Of a stretch of 64,000 bases of DNA, positions 25,533-34,564 are shown piece after piece. Below the pieces are notes generated by a model that saw only the letters and a program-made list of their open reading frames with translations, had not been told where the DNA came from and did no database searches. Origin of the DNA: Paracoccaceae bacterium (GTDB taxonomy: Bacteria; Pseudomonadota; Alphaproteobacteria; Rhodobacterales; Rhodobacteraceae); assembly GCA_024742705.1 (NCBI GenBank), contig JANSXZ010000006.1, positions 142,939 through 206,938 of the forward strand, written 5' to 3'. Numbering within the stretch: the stretch's first letter is position 1; every line of letters begins with the position of its first letter. A program made the position numbers and the translations under genes.

Positions 25533-26602
25533 CGGGCCATCCGGTCCGCGACCGCCTGCGCGACGGCTTCGGTGGTGTCGCGCCCGCCCATGTCGGGGGT
25601 GCGCACCGCGCCTTCGGCGATCACCGCCTCGACCGCAGCCTGCATCCGCGCGGCATCGCGCTGCATCGCTTCGACACCGTGGCGCTGGCCCAGCCATTCA
25701 AGCATCATCGCCGCCGACAGGATCATCGCCATCGGATTGGCGCAGCCCTGCCCGGCGATATCCGGGGCGGATCCGTGGCACGGCTGAAACACCGCGTGAT
25801 CGGCGCCGATGTCGGCCGAAGGCGCAACCCCAAGCCCGCCCATGAGGCCGGCGCCAAGGTCCGACAGGATATCGCCGAACATGTTTTCGGTGACCAGTAC
25901 GTCGAAGTCCTGCGGCCTCTGCACCAGCCAGAGCGCCATTGCGTCCACATAGGCATGATCCGACGTCAGATCGGGATGGCGGGCCGCTTCGGCATCGAAA
26001 AGCCCCCGGAAGAACGCGAAGGCGCGGAACACGTTGGCCTTGTCCACACAGGTGACATGGCCACGTCCGCGCCCGGACGCCTTGCGCCGCCGCGCCAGAT
26101 CGAAAGCAAATGCAAACAGCTTTTCCGACACCTCGCGCGTGATCAGAAGCGTTTCGCGCGCTTCGGTATCTGTCACCTCGCCACGGCCCTGGGTGTGGAA
26201 CAATCCTTCGGTGCTTTCACGGATCAGCACGAAATCCACCTCGGCGGTGCTGCGCAGCGGGGTTGGCTGGCCGGCGAAGATGCGCACCGGCCGCACCCCC
26301 GCGAACAGCCCCAGCGCCTTGCGCAGATCGATCTGCGGCGAGATCTCGGTGCCATCGGGATAACGGACGCTGGGCAAGCCCATCGCCGACAGCAGGATCG
26401 CATCCGCCGCCCGCGCGGTGGCCAGCGATTGCGCCGGCAATGCCGTTCCGGTTTGCGCATAATGCGCCGCACCTGCGGGCACGGGCGCAAAGTTCAGCCG
26501 ATAGCCCCGCATCGTCGCCTGCAAAAGGCGCACGGTCGGAGCGATGATTTCGGGGCCGATGCCATCGCCTTCGAAAAGCGCGATCTGGAAATCTGTCTGC
26601 AT
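25529..26602 (-). CDS. Isocitrate/isopropylmalate-type decarboxylating dehydrogenase
   Basis: This 357 aa member of the beta-decarboxylating dehydrogenase family (isopropylmalate, isocitrate, tartrate, homoisocitrate) has EGDGIGPEI at the start and substrate-loop residues in LLITREVSEKLFAFAF. The catalytic Lys is in CVDKANVFRA and the metal-binding Asp residues in ENMFGDILSDLGAGL. The NAD-site HGSAPDIAGQGCANPMA is also visible. Although leuA lies 4 kb away, there is no leuCD here. The operon with a Gfo/Idh enzyme and a GntR regulator suggests a catabolic beta-hydroxyacid (D-malate or tartrate-like) rather than leucine synthesis. The ATG at 26602 begins MQTDFQIALFEGD. Confidence 0.85.
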   Translation of the reverse strand: MQTDFQIALFEGDGIGPEIIAPTVRLLQATMRGYRLNFAPVPAGAAHYAQTGTALPAQSLATARAADAILLSAMGLPSVRYPDGTEISPQIDLRKALGLFAGVRPVRIFAGQPTPLRSTAEVDFVLIRESTEGLFHTQGRGEVTDTEARETLLITREVSEKLFAFAFDLARRRKASGRGRGHVTCVDKANVFRAFAFFRGLFDAEAARHPDLTSDHAYVDAMALWLVQRPQDFDVLVTENMFGDILSDLGAGLMGGLGVAPSADIGADHAVFQPCHGSAPDIAGQGCANPMAMILSAAMMLEWLGQRHGVEAMQRDAARMQAAVEAVIAEGAVRTPDMGGRDTTEAVAQAVADRMAR

Positions 26603-26645
26603 GCCGGTTGTGTCCTGCCGCGCGGGGCGCCATGGGAGGGGCCGA

Positions 26646-26692
26646 TTGACAACGTATTGCTTAATGCATACGTTAATTGAGTCACCAGTCAA
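26646..26692. promoter_or_regulatory. Divergent promoter region with a GntR-type operator candidate
   Basis: AACGTAT (26651-26657) and ATACGTT (26668-26674) are perfect 7-nt inverted arms 10 nt apart. On the plus strand TTGACA (26646-26651) followed 17 nt later by TACGTT would drive the ABM gene. On the minus strand TTGACT (26687-26692) followed 16 nt later by TATGCA would drive the dehydrogenase operon. The palindrome overlaps both promoters, the expected position for a repressor site. Confidence 0.6.
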
Positions 26693-26701
26693 GGACAACC
26701 C

Positions 26702-26989
26702 ATGTTTGCCGTCACCGTCACCTTTCGGATTTCCGCCGGCCGGATGGCCGAATTCCTGCCGCTGATCGTGGCCAATGCGCGGGCTTCGCGCGATACCGAA
26801 GCCGGCTGCCACCGGTTCGACGTGGCCACCGATCCGGGCCGCCCGGACGAGGTGTTTCTCTATGAACTTTACACCGACCGTGCCGCATTCGATGCGCATA
26901 TGCAGACCGACCACTTCCGCAGCTTCGATGGCGCAGCCGGCGGGATGATCGCCGAAAAGGCCATTGCCACCTACGCAACGGTGCAATGA
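26702..26989 (+). CDS. Antibiotic-biosynthesis-monooxygenase (ABM) domain protein
   Basis: This 95 aa single-domain protein has the dimeric ferredoxin-like ABM fold (YgiN/LsrG type). It has the strand MFAVTVTFRISAG, the DTEAGCHRFDVATDPGRPDEVFLYELYTDRAAFDAH core and the closing TDHFRSF helix. Members act as cofactor-free quinol monooxygenases, isomerases or mutarotases. The activity here cannot be read from sequence. Its stop overlaps the start of the metallo-beta-lactamase gene by 4 nt. Confidence 0.85.
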   Translation: MFAVTVTFRISAGRMAEFLPLIVANARASRDTEAGCHRFDVATDPGRPDEVFLYELYTDRAAFDAHMQTDHFRSFDGAAGGMIAEKAIATYATVQ

Positions 26990-27783
26990 TGGGCGACTGG
27001 CAGGTTCACGCCGTCAAATACGCCGAACGCAACGATCGCACCCGCGCCGACAGCTTTCTGTTCGACGACGCGCCGGAAACAGCGCATCCGATGGATTACT
27101 TCATGTGGGTGCTGCGCCGCGACGACCGGGTGATCCTTGTCGACAGCGGCTATGACAGCGAAGAGGCGCAGGCCCGCGGCCGACCGATCCGCATGGATCC
27201 GGCTGCTGCCCTGGCGCCGCTGGGATTGCGGCCCGCTGATATCACCACGCTGATCGTGACGCATCTGCACTATGATCACGCCGGCGGCCTGCACCTGTTT
27301 CCCGATGCGACGCTGTGGATGCAGGCGGCGGAAATGGCCTATGCCACAGGCCCCTGCATGTGCCACGAAACGCTGCGGATGCCGTTCACCGGCGCGCATG
27401 TCTGCGAAGCGGTGCGGCGGCTCCACGCGGGCAAGCTGCGCTTCGTGGACGGCGATGCCCAGGTCGACGACGGCGTGAGCGTGCATTGCATCGGCGGCCA
27501 TTCGCGCGGGCTTCAGGCCGTGCGCGTGCGCACCCGCGCCGGTTGGCTTGTCCTCGCCTCGGACGCGGCACATTTCTACGAGAACATCACCGCGCGCAAA
27601 CCTTTCCCCATTGTCGTCGATCTCCAGGCGATGCTGGACGGCTTTGCCCGGCTCGAAACCCTGGCCTCGACGCCCGAACTGATCGTGCCGGGGCATGATC
27701 CGCTGGTGCGCCAGCGCTTCGCACCCGGCGTCGCGCCGCACATCTGGCGGCTCGATCCCGGCCCGGTTGCAGCGCCGCGCTAA
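26986..27783 (+). CDS. Metallo-beta-lactamase-fold hydrolase, lactonase-like
   Basis: This is a 265 aa MBL-fold metallohydrolase with the zinc motif THLHYDHAGG, a later metal His in IGGHSRG, the bridging Asp in LASDAAHFYEN and the final His in VPGHDPLV. The pattern is closest to the N-acyl-homoserine-lactonase-like branch (AttM/AiiA). Such enzymes also open other lactones. Beside a sugar-acid-type dehydrogenase cluster, a catabolic lactone is a reasonable substrate guess, and quorum quenching is the alternative. It is coupled to the ABM gene through ATGATGG. It ends 3 nt from the convergent photolyase gene. Confidence 0.88.
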   Translation: MMGDWQVHAVKYAERNDRTRADSFLFDDAPETAHPMDYFMWVLRRDDRVILVDSGYDSEEAQARGRPIRMDPAAALAPLGLRPADITTLIVTHLHYDHAGGLHLFPDATLWMQAAEMAYATGPCMCHETLRMPFTGAHVCEAVRRLHAGKLRFVDGDAQVDDGVSVHCIGGHSRGLQAVRVRTRAGWLVLASDAAHFYENITARKPFPIVVDLQAMLDGFARLETLASTPELIVPGHDPLVRQRFAPGVAPHIWRLDPGPVAAPR

Positions 27784-27786
27784 GTT

Positions 27787-29313
27787 TCAGATCACCGCGC
27801 CATCGTCCAGCCGCGCCAACAGGTCGGCTGCATCGCGCAGCACGGTCTCGCGGCGGTCGGCGTCCATCCTGTCCCATGTGCGGTACATGTTGCCCATCCG
27901 GGCGTTGCCCGAAAACCGCGGCCGGTGGCGTATCAGGAAATCCCAGTAGAGCAGGTTGAAAGGGCAGGCCTTCGCGCCGGTCTTGGCGGTCACGCTGTAG
28001 TGGCACCCCTTGCAATAGTCCGACATCCGGTTGATGTACGCGCCACTCGACACATAGGGCTTGGACGCGACGATGCCGCCATCGGCGAACTGGCTCATGC
28101 CCAGCGTGTTGGGCGCCTCGACCCATTCGTAGGCATCGGCATAGACCGCAAGATACCATTCATGCACCTGCCGCGGCGACACCCCCGCCAAAAGCGCGAA
28201 ATTGCCGGTCACCATAAGGCGCTGGATGTGATGCGCATAGGCATCTTCGCGCGTTTGGGCCACGGCATGGGCCATGCACGCCATGCGCGTCTCGCCGCCC
28301 CAGTACATCGCCGGCAAATCGCGGTCATGCTCCAGCGCGTTGCTTTGCACATAGCCAGGCCCGCGGAGGAAATAGATGCCCCGCACATATTCGCGCCAGC
28401 CGATGATCTGCCGGATAAACCCTTCGGCCGCGTTGATCGGCGCGGCGCCTTCGGCCCAGGCCACCGCGACCGCCTCGCAGATCTCCATCGGCGACAGCAA
28501 ACCGGCGTTCAGATAGGCCGATACACCCGCGTGATAGAGATACCGGCTGTCGCGCAGCATCGCGTCCTGATAATCGCCGAACCGCGGCAGCGCATGGGTA
28601 ACGAAATGCGCCAGAACCTGGCGCGCCTGAGATCGCTCGGTGGCCATGCCGAACGGCCGCAAATCGCCGAACCGGTTGCCAAAGCGCGCTTCCACCAGGT
28701 CCAGCACCTCGCGGGTCACGGCGTCGGGCGCGAACTGCAAGGGGCCGTCGTGATCGATCGTGCCCGGCGCCGGCTTGCGGTTGTCATGATCGAAATTCCA
28801 CTGACCGCCCGCTGGCTTGTCGTCCTCCATCAGCAATCCGGTTCGGCGCCGCATCTCGCGATAGAAGTATTCCATGCGCAGCACCTTGCGGCCTTCGGCC
28901 CAGCGTTCGAAATCCGCGTGCGACGCCAGAAACCGGTCGTCCTGCAAGATCTCGACAGGTATCGGCGCATCGGTCAGCGCAGTGATCAGCCGCCACTCGC
29001 CCGGTTCCGTCGCGACCACCCGCGAGGCGCCGGTCTCATGCGCCCGGCGCAACAGTTCGCCCACGACCGATCCGGCGTTCTCACTGTCGTCCAGCCGGGT
29101 GTACCGCACATCCCACCCTTCCGCGCGCAACCACGCCGCGAACTTGCGCATCGCCGTCAGCAAAAAGGCGATCTTCTTGGGATGATGCGCCACATAATCG
29201 GCCTCGTCGGCCACCTCCGCCATCACAACCGTATCGCGGCCCTTGTCCGCCGCCCGCAAGGCCGACAGATCCGCGCTCAGCTGATCGCCCAGAACCAGAA
29301 CCAGACGGCTCAC
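27787..29313 (-). CDS. FeS-type bacterial cryptochrome/(6-4) photolyase
   Basis: This 508 aa FAD-containing photolyase belongs to the FeS-BCP class (PhrB/CryB). An N-terminal Rossmann domain (RLVLVLGDQLSADLSALR) binds the antenna chromophore, 6,7-dimethyl-8-ribityllumazine in relatives. The helical FAD domain follows, with ANTLGMSQFADGG-like sequence (PNTLGMSQFADGG). The four [4Fe-4S] cysteines are present at about C346, C434, C437 and C450 (DYCKGCHY, KACPFNLLYWDFL). These spacings match the class. GTG at 29313 overlaps the SDR stop as GTGA. Predicted roles are light-driven repair of (6-4) photoproducts and/or light signalling. Confidence 0.93.
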   Translation of the reverse strand: MSRLVLVLGDQLSADLSALRAADKGRDTVVMAEVADEADYVAHHPKKIAFLLTAMRKFAAWLRAEGWDVRYTRLDDSENAGSVVGELLRRAHETGASRVVATEPGEWRLITALTDAPIPVEILQDDRFLASHADFERWAEGRKVLRMEYFYREMRRRTGLLMEDDKPAGGQWNFDHDNRKPAPGTIDHDGPLQFAPDAVTREVLDLVEARFGNRFGDLRPFGMATERSQARQVLAHFVTHALPRFGDYQDAMLRDSRYLYHAGVSAYLNAGLLSPMEICEAVAVAWAEGAAPINAAEGFIRQIIGWREYVRGIYFLRGPGYVQSNALEHDRDLPAMYWGGETRMACMAHAVAQTREDAYAHHIQRLMVTGNFALLAGVSPRQVHEWYLAVYADAYEWVEAPNTLGMSQFADGGIVASKPYVSSGAYINRMSDYCKGCHYSVTAKTGAKACPFNLLYWDFLIRHRPRFSGNARMGNMYRTWDRMDADRRETVLRDAADLLARLDDGAVI

Positions 29314-29975
29314 CACGGCACCGCCTCGCCGGCCCAGTCGAAGAAACCGCCGCTCTGCGCCGGTGTCAGCCCGTCGATCACCCGCACCAGACGCGCGGCC
29401 GCCACATCGGGCGCGACCGCCGGATGCCGCCCCACATACCGCTCGGTGAAGGCGGTCCGCACGGTGCCCGGATGCAAGCTGACACAAACCGCGCGCGGAT
29501 GCGTCCGTGCCAGTTCGATCGCTCCGGTATGCACGATCTGGTTCACCGCGGCCTTTGCCGCACGATAGCTGATCCAGCCGCCGATCCGGTTGTCGCCGAT
29601 CGATCCCACCCGCGCCGACAAGACCCCGAACACCGCCCGCCGGTCACGCACCAAAAGCCGCCCGGCATGTGCGAGGATCAGCGCCGGACCCACCGCGTTC
29701 AGCGCGAACTGATCCATCATCGCCCGCTGCGACACCGCCCGAATGGTCTTTTCCGGCGCCGCGCCGGCGATTTCCAGCGCCCCGGTGGCCACCAGAACCG
29801 TATCGAACCGCCCCTCCAGCGTCGACAGAACCCGCGTCACCGACGCCTCGTCCGTCAGGTCCAGGCCATCGCCCGACCGTGACAGCCGCGAAACCTTATC
29901 TCCCCGCGCCGCCAGCGCGTCGCCCAACGCGCCGCCGATCCCGCCCGACGCGCCTATCACCAATGCTCTTTTCAT
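29310..29975 (-). CDS. Short-chain dehydrogenase/reductase (C-factor-like)
   Basis: This 221 aa SDR has the nucleotide motif GASGGIGGAL, an acidic turn (GLDLTDEAS), an ATGA-type segment (VATGALE) and the catalytic Ser region LSARVGSIGDN with SYRAAKAAVNQ (Tyr-x3-Lys). PGTVRTAFTERY is typical of the C-factor/SniffeR-like group. The substrate is unknown. It is translationally coupled to the photolyase, and the pair forms a light/oxidative-stress-style operon. On the minus strand TTGACA (30004-30009) with CTAGCT downstream may be a promoter element. I cannot say for which sigma factor. Confidence 0.85.
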   Translation of the reverse strand: MKRALVIGASGGIGGALGDALAARGDKVSRLSRSGDGLDLTDEASVTRVLSTLEGRFDTVLVATGALEIAGAAPEKTIRAVSQRAMMDQFALNAVGPALILAHAGRLLVRDRRAVFGVLSARVGSIGDNRIGGWISYRAAKAAVNQIVHTGAIELARTHPRAVCVSLHPGTVRTAFTERYVGRHPAVAPDVAAARLVRVIDGLTPAQSGGFFDWAGEAVPW

Positions 29976-30021
29976 GCCCCCCAGCTAGACGCGGGCGCCG
30001 GCATGTCAATCCGCACGCCCG

Positions 30022-30055
30022 GCTTCATTGTTCGCGAAATACTCCCGCCGGAGGC
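30022..30055 (+). repeat. Copy 3 of the interspersed intergenic repeat
   Basis: GCTTCATTGTTCGCG, then AAATACTCCCGCCGGAGGC, in the 318 nt divergent gap between the SDR gene and leuA. Apart from this repeat and the leuA leader elements, I see nothing recognisable in the gap. Confidence 0.7.
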
Positions 30056-30201
30056 AACCACGCCCGCGTCCCGCGCCCGGCCGGCAATTTCCGGCTTTTC
30101 ATTCGCGCGGTGCCCGTTATAAACGCTGGCATGTCTTGCGCCGCCCATATCCTTCTGCCGCGTTCCGGCGCGCCGTTGCGCGGCCTGGCTGTTCTATCCC
30201 G

Positions 30202-30292
30202 CCTCTGAGCGTGCCAACCGGCGCGCCCGCTCAGAGGAGGCACGCCGCCCGCCATGGCAAGACGGAACAGACACCACATCAGAGATACCTGA
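30202..30292 (+). promoter_or_regulatory. leuA leader: 10-bp hairpin and a 12-codon upstream ORF
   Basis: CCTCTGAGCG (30202-30211) and CGCTCAGAGG (30228-30237) form a perfect 10-bp stem. The 3' arm merges into AGAGGAGG, a strong Shine-Dalgarno. An ORF at 30254-30292 encodes MARRNRHHIRDT and stops one base before the leuA ATG. Three of its four Arg codons are AGA, rare in such GC-rich DNA. leuA itself has only a weak AGAGA Shine-Dalgarno. This suggests a leader peptide or translational coupling. The peptide lacks Leu, so it is not a classical leucine attenuator. Confidence 0.4.
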
Positions 30293-30293
30293 A

Positions 30294-31865
30294 ATGACAC
30301 AATCCGAAAAAGAACGCGTCGTCATCTTCGATACGACGCTCCGCGACGGCGAACAATCGCCCGGCGCCACCATGACCCATGCGGAAAAGCTCGAAATCGC
30401 CGGTCTGCTCGACGAGATGGGCGTAGACATCATCGAAGCCGGGTTCCCCATCGCCTCCGAAGGCGACTTCAAGGCCGTCAGTGACATCGCCCGCGCCTCG
30501 GTCAATTCGGTGATCTGCGGGCTGGCACGTGCCAACTACGGCGATATCGACCGTTGCTGGGAAGCGGTGCGCCACGCGGCACAGCCACGCATCCACACCT
30601 TCATCGGCACATCGCCCCTGCACCGCGCGATCCCCAACCTCACGCGCGACGAAATGGCCGATCTCATTCATCAAACCGTCAGCCACGCGCGCAACCTGTG
30701 CGACAACGTGCAGTGGTCGCCGATGGACGCCACGCGCACCGAATGGGACTACCTGGCGCGGGTCGTCGAAATCGCGATCCGGGCGGGCGCCACGACGATC
30801 AACATTCCCGACACCGTCGGCTATACCGCCCCCGCCGAAAGCGCCGACCTGATCCGCCGCCTGATCGCGGAAGTGCCCGGTGCGTCGGACGTGGTCTTCG
30901 CCACGCACTGCCACAATGATCTGGGCATGGCCACCGCCAACTCGCTGGCCGCCGTCGCCGGCGGCGCCCGCCAGGTCGAATGCACGATCAACGGTCTGGG
31001 CGAACGCGCCGGCAACACCGCGCTCGAGGAAGTTGACATGGCGCTGAAGGTGCGGGGCGATATCATGCCCTACACCACCGGCATCGACACCACCAAGATC
31101 ATGAACATCTCGCGCCGGGTCGCCACGGTTTCGGGTTTCCCGGTCCAGTTCAACAAGGCCATCGTGGGCAAGAACGCCTTTGCGCATGAATCCGGCATCC
31201 ACCAGGACGGGATGCTGAAGAACGCCGAAACCTTCGAGATCATGCGCCCCGAGGATGTCGGGCTGCTGGCAACCAACATCGTGATGGGCAAGCACTCGGG
31301 TCGCGCCGCCTTGCGCGCAAAGCTCGGCGAACTCGGGTTCGAACTGGGCGACAACCAGCTGCGCGATGTCTTTGTCCGGTTCAAGGAACTGGCCGACCGC
31401 AAGAAAGAGGTCTACGACGACGATCTCGTGGCGCTGATGCGCAGCGGCGAGGACCCCGAGAACGATCGCATCCGGCTGCAATCACTGCGTGTGCAGTGCG
31501 GCACCGAAGGCCCGCAGCAGGCCGACATGACCCTGTTGATCGAAGGCCAGCCCCACAGCACCACCCAGACAGGCGACGGACCGGTGGATGCCAGCTTCAA
31601 CGCCGTCAAGGCGCTGTTCCCGCACGAGGCGCGGCTGCAACTCTATCAGGTGCATGCGGTGACCGAAGGCACCGATGCGCAGGCCACGGTTTCGGTCCGC
31701 ATGGAAGAGGCCGGCCGCGTCGTCACCGGCCAGTCGGCCGACACCGATACGGTGGTGGCCAGCGTCAAGGCCTATATCAACGCGCTCAACAATCTGGTGG
31801 TCCGTCGCGAGAAATCGGCCCCCGGAGAGGACCGCCGCGAGGTCAGCTACAAGTACCTCAGCTGA
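30294..31865 (+). CDS. leuA: 2-isopropylmalate synthase
   Basis: LeuA condenses acetyl-CoA with 2-oxoisovalerate, the committed step of leucine synthesis. The 523 aa protein has the DRE-TIM motif [15 protein letters not shown] near residue 14 and metal-binding CHNDLGMA at about 204. GLGERAGNT and [13 protein letters not shown] follow, and the C-terminal LeuA_dimer regulatory domain begins near residue 390. The length fits the bacterial long form sensitive to leucine. Only a GC-rich hairpin follows the gene, so it appears to be transcribed alone. Confidence 0.97.
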   Translation: MTQSEKERVVIFDTTLRDGEQSPGATMTHAEKLEIAGLLDEMGVDIIEAGFPIASEGDFKAVSDIARASVNSVICGLARANYGDIDRCWEAVRHAAQPRIHTFIGTSPLHRAIPNLTRDEMADLIHQTVSHARNLCDNVQWSPMDATRTEWDYLARVVEIAIRAGATTINIPDTVGYTAPAESADLIRRLIAEVPGASDVVFATHCHNDLGMATANSLAAVAGGARQVECTINGLGERAGNTALEEVDMALKVRGDIMPYTTGIDTTKIMNISRRVATVSGFPVQFNKAIVGKNAFAHESGIHQDGMLKNAETFEIMRPEDVGLLATNIVMGKHSGRAALRAKLGELGFELGDNQLRDVFVRFKELADRKKEVYDDDLVALMRSGEDPENDRIRLQSLRVQCGTEGPQQADMTLLIEGQPHSTTQTGDGPVDASFNAVKALFPHEARLQLYQVHAVTEGTDAQATVSVRMEEAGRVVTGQSADTDTVVASVKAYINALNNLVVRREKSAPGEDRREVSYKYLS

Positions 31866-31880
31866 TCCGCCCCGCGCCTG

Positions 31881-31909
31881 CCGGCGGGCCCGGATCGCGG
31901 GCCCGCCGG
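31881..31909 (+). terminator. Hairpin downstream of leuA, possible terminator
   Basis: CCGGCGGGCCCG and CGGGCCCGCCGG form a perfect 12-bp stem with a GATCG loop, 15 nt after the leuA stop. There is no T tract, so termination may need Rho, or the hairpin may only protect the 3' end. Confidence 0.5.
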
Positions 31910-31955
31910 GCAGCATCGGAGGGGCCGGCGCGGCGGCATGGCGGATATGCGCTGA

Positions 31956-33110
<1,155 letters not shown>

Positions 33111-33132
33111 CCGAGCCTGACGGGGGTCTCAT

Positions 33133-34035
33133 TTGGCCAAGGACCGCGACCGACGAGACGAATACTCGGGGCCCCTGCGCCGCTTGCTGCTGGGGGTTAT
33201 CGTTCTGTGCCTGCTGGGTATTTTCCTGGTCTGGCGGATCGACAGCCCGCGGGTCGAACGGTTTCGCGCGCAGGTTGCGGATACGGTTCTGCCCAGCATG
33301 GATTGGGCCATGAAGCCGGTGACCGGGACGATCAACCTGATCCGCGATTTCCAGTCCTATCAGCGGCTGGCCGACCAGAACCGCGAATTGCGCAGCGAAT
33401 TGCGCCAGATGCAGGCGTGGAAAGAGGCCGCGCTGCAACTCGAACAGGAAAACGCGCGGTTGCTGGATCTCAACAACGTGCGGCTGGACCCGCGCCTGAC
33501 GTTCATCACCGGCGTCGTCATGGCCGACAGCGGATCGCCATTCCGGCAATCGGTGATGCTGAACGTGGGGCAGCGTGACGGCATCGTCGACGGTTGGGCC
33601 GCAATGGACGGAATCGGCCTGGTCGGGCGCATTTCCGGCGTGGGCCGTGACACCGCGCGGGTGATCCTTCTGACCGACGCCTCCAGCGCGATCCCCGCCA
33701 CCGTCCAGCCTTCGGGGCAGACCGCCTTGGTGACAGGCGACAATTCGGCGGCGCCGCTGATCGACTTCATCGAGAACGCCGACCTTGTGCGCCCCGGCGA
33801 CCGGGTTGTAAGTTCGGGCGATGGCGGCGTGTTTCCCGCCGGCCTGTTGATCGGGCAGGTGGCCGTCGATCCCGGCGGGCGCCTTCGGGTGCGCCTCTCG
33901 GCCGATTTCGAACGGCTGGAATTCCTGCGGATCCTGCGCCACCACGGCGCCGAAACGGTCCGCGATCCCGGTGGACTGGTGATGCCCGTGCCGCTGCCGG
34001 TGGCCGAGGCGACGCCGGGGGGCGAGGATGGATAA
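33133..34035 (+). CDS. mreC: Rod shape-determining protein MreC
   Basis: MreC is a periplasmic scaffold anchored by one N-terminal helix (about residues 17-36, LLLGVIVLCLLGIFLVWRI). It links MreB/MreD to PBP2. The 300 aa protein has a coiled coil after the membrane segment (about 70-110, DQNRELRSELRQMQAWKEAALQL) and the double beta-barrel MreC domain. The C-terminal segment is short. The start appears to be TTG at 33133 after a GGGGG Shine-Dalgarno, as no ATG fits. Its end overlaps mreD by 8 nt. Confidence 0.94.
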   Translation: MAKDRDRRDEYSGPLRRLLLGVIVLCLLGIFLVWRIDSPRVERFRAQVADTVLPSMDWAMKPVTGTINLIRDFQSYQRLADQNRELRSELRQMQAWKEAALQLEQENARLLDLNNVRLDPRLTFITGVVMADSGSPFRQSVMLNVGQRDGIVDGWAAMDGIGLVGRISGVGRDTARVILLTDASSAIPATVQPSGQTALVTGDNSAAPLIDFIENADLVRPGDRVVSSGDGGVFPAGLLIGQVAVDPGGRLRVRLSADFERLEFLRILRHHGAETVRDPGGLVMPVPLPVAEATPGGEDG

Positions 34036-34564
34036 CCTGTCGGCATCGCGGCTGTGGACGATGCGCGCGAGCTACATGATGCTGGCGGCGGTAATCCTGT
34101 TCTTTCACCTGCTGCCGCTGGGCACGCTGCCGCCACGCTGGGCCTGGCCCGATCTTCTGCTGTTGCTGACCTTTGCCTGCGCGATGCGCAATCCGGCCTA
34201 TGTGCCGGCGCTGTCGGTGGCGGCGGTCATGCTGTTGGCGGATCTGTTGCTGCAACGTCCGCCCGGGCTCTATGCGGCGCTGGCGGTTCTGGGTGCCGAG
34301 CAGCTGAAACGGCACGCAGGCGGGATGCGCGACGCCAGTTTCCTCGGCGAATGGGCCGCCGTCGGCATGATGGTGATCGCGCTGGGCTTGCTCAACCGTG
34401 TGGTGCTGGGCATCCTGATGGTGGATCAGGCATCGCTGGCGCTGGCCGCGATCCAGACGCTGATGACAGTGGCCTCCTACCCGCTGGGGATCGCGGTGCT
34501 GCATGTGCTGCTGGATCTGCGCAATCCCCGGCCCGGCGGCGACGATACGACGGGGGCGCGGTAA
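34028..34564 (+). CDS. mreD: Rod shape-determining protein MreD
   Basis: MreD is a small integral membrane protein of the elongasome, 178 aa with about five predicted helices (MMLAAVILFFHLLPLG near 18; LLLLLTFACAM near 45; others to the C-terminus). Sequence conservation in this family is weak, so the call rests on size, topology and the position between mreC and mrdA. Its TAA overlaps the mrdA ATG by one base. Confidence 0.92.
   Translation: MDNLSASRLWTMRASYMMLAAVILFFHLLPLGTLPPRWAWPDLLLLLTFACAMRNPAYVPALSVAAVMLLADLLLQRPPGLYAALAVLGAEQLKRHAGGMRDASFLGEWAAVGMMVIALGLLNRVVLGILMVDQASLALAAIQTLMTVASYPLGIAVLHVLLDLRNPRPGGDDTTGAR

Noticed and set aside
25529..25697. Longer Gfo/Idh protein starting at 25697
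   Set aside because: The extra 55 residues lie inside the dehydrogenase gene and are Arg/Gly-rich shadow sequence. The GTGA overlap gives a natural start.
25529..26602. Calling the isopropylmalate-type dehydrogenase leuB
   Set aside because: No leuC or leuD is adjacent, leuA is separately transcribed on the other strand, and the operon partners point to a catabolic beta-hydroxyacid substrate.
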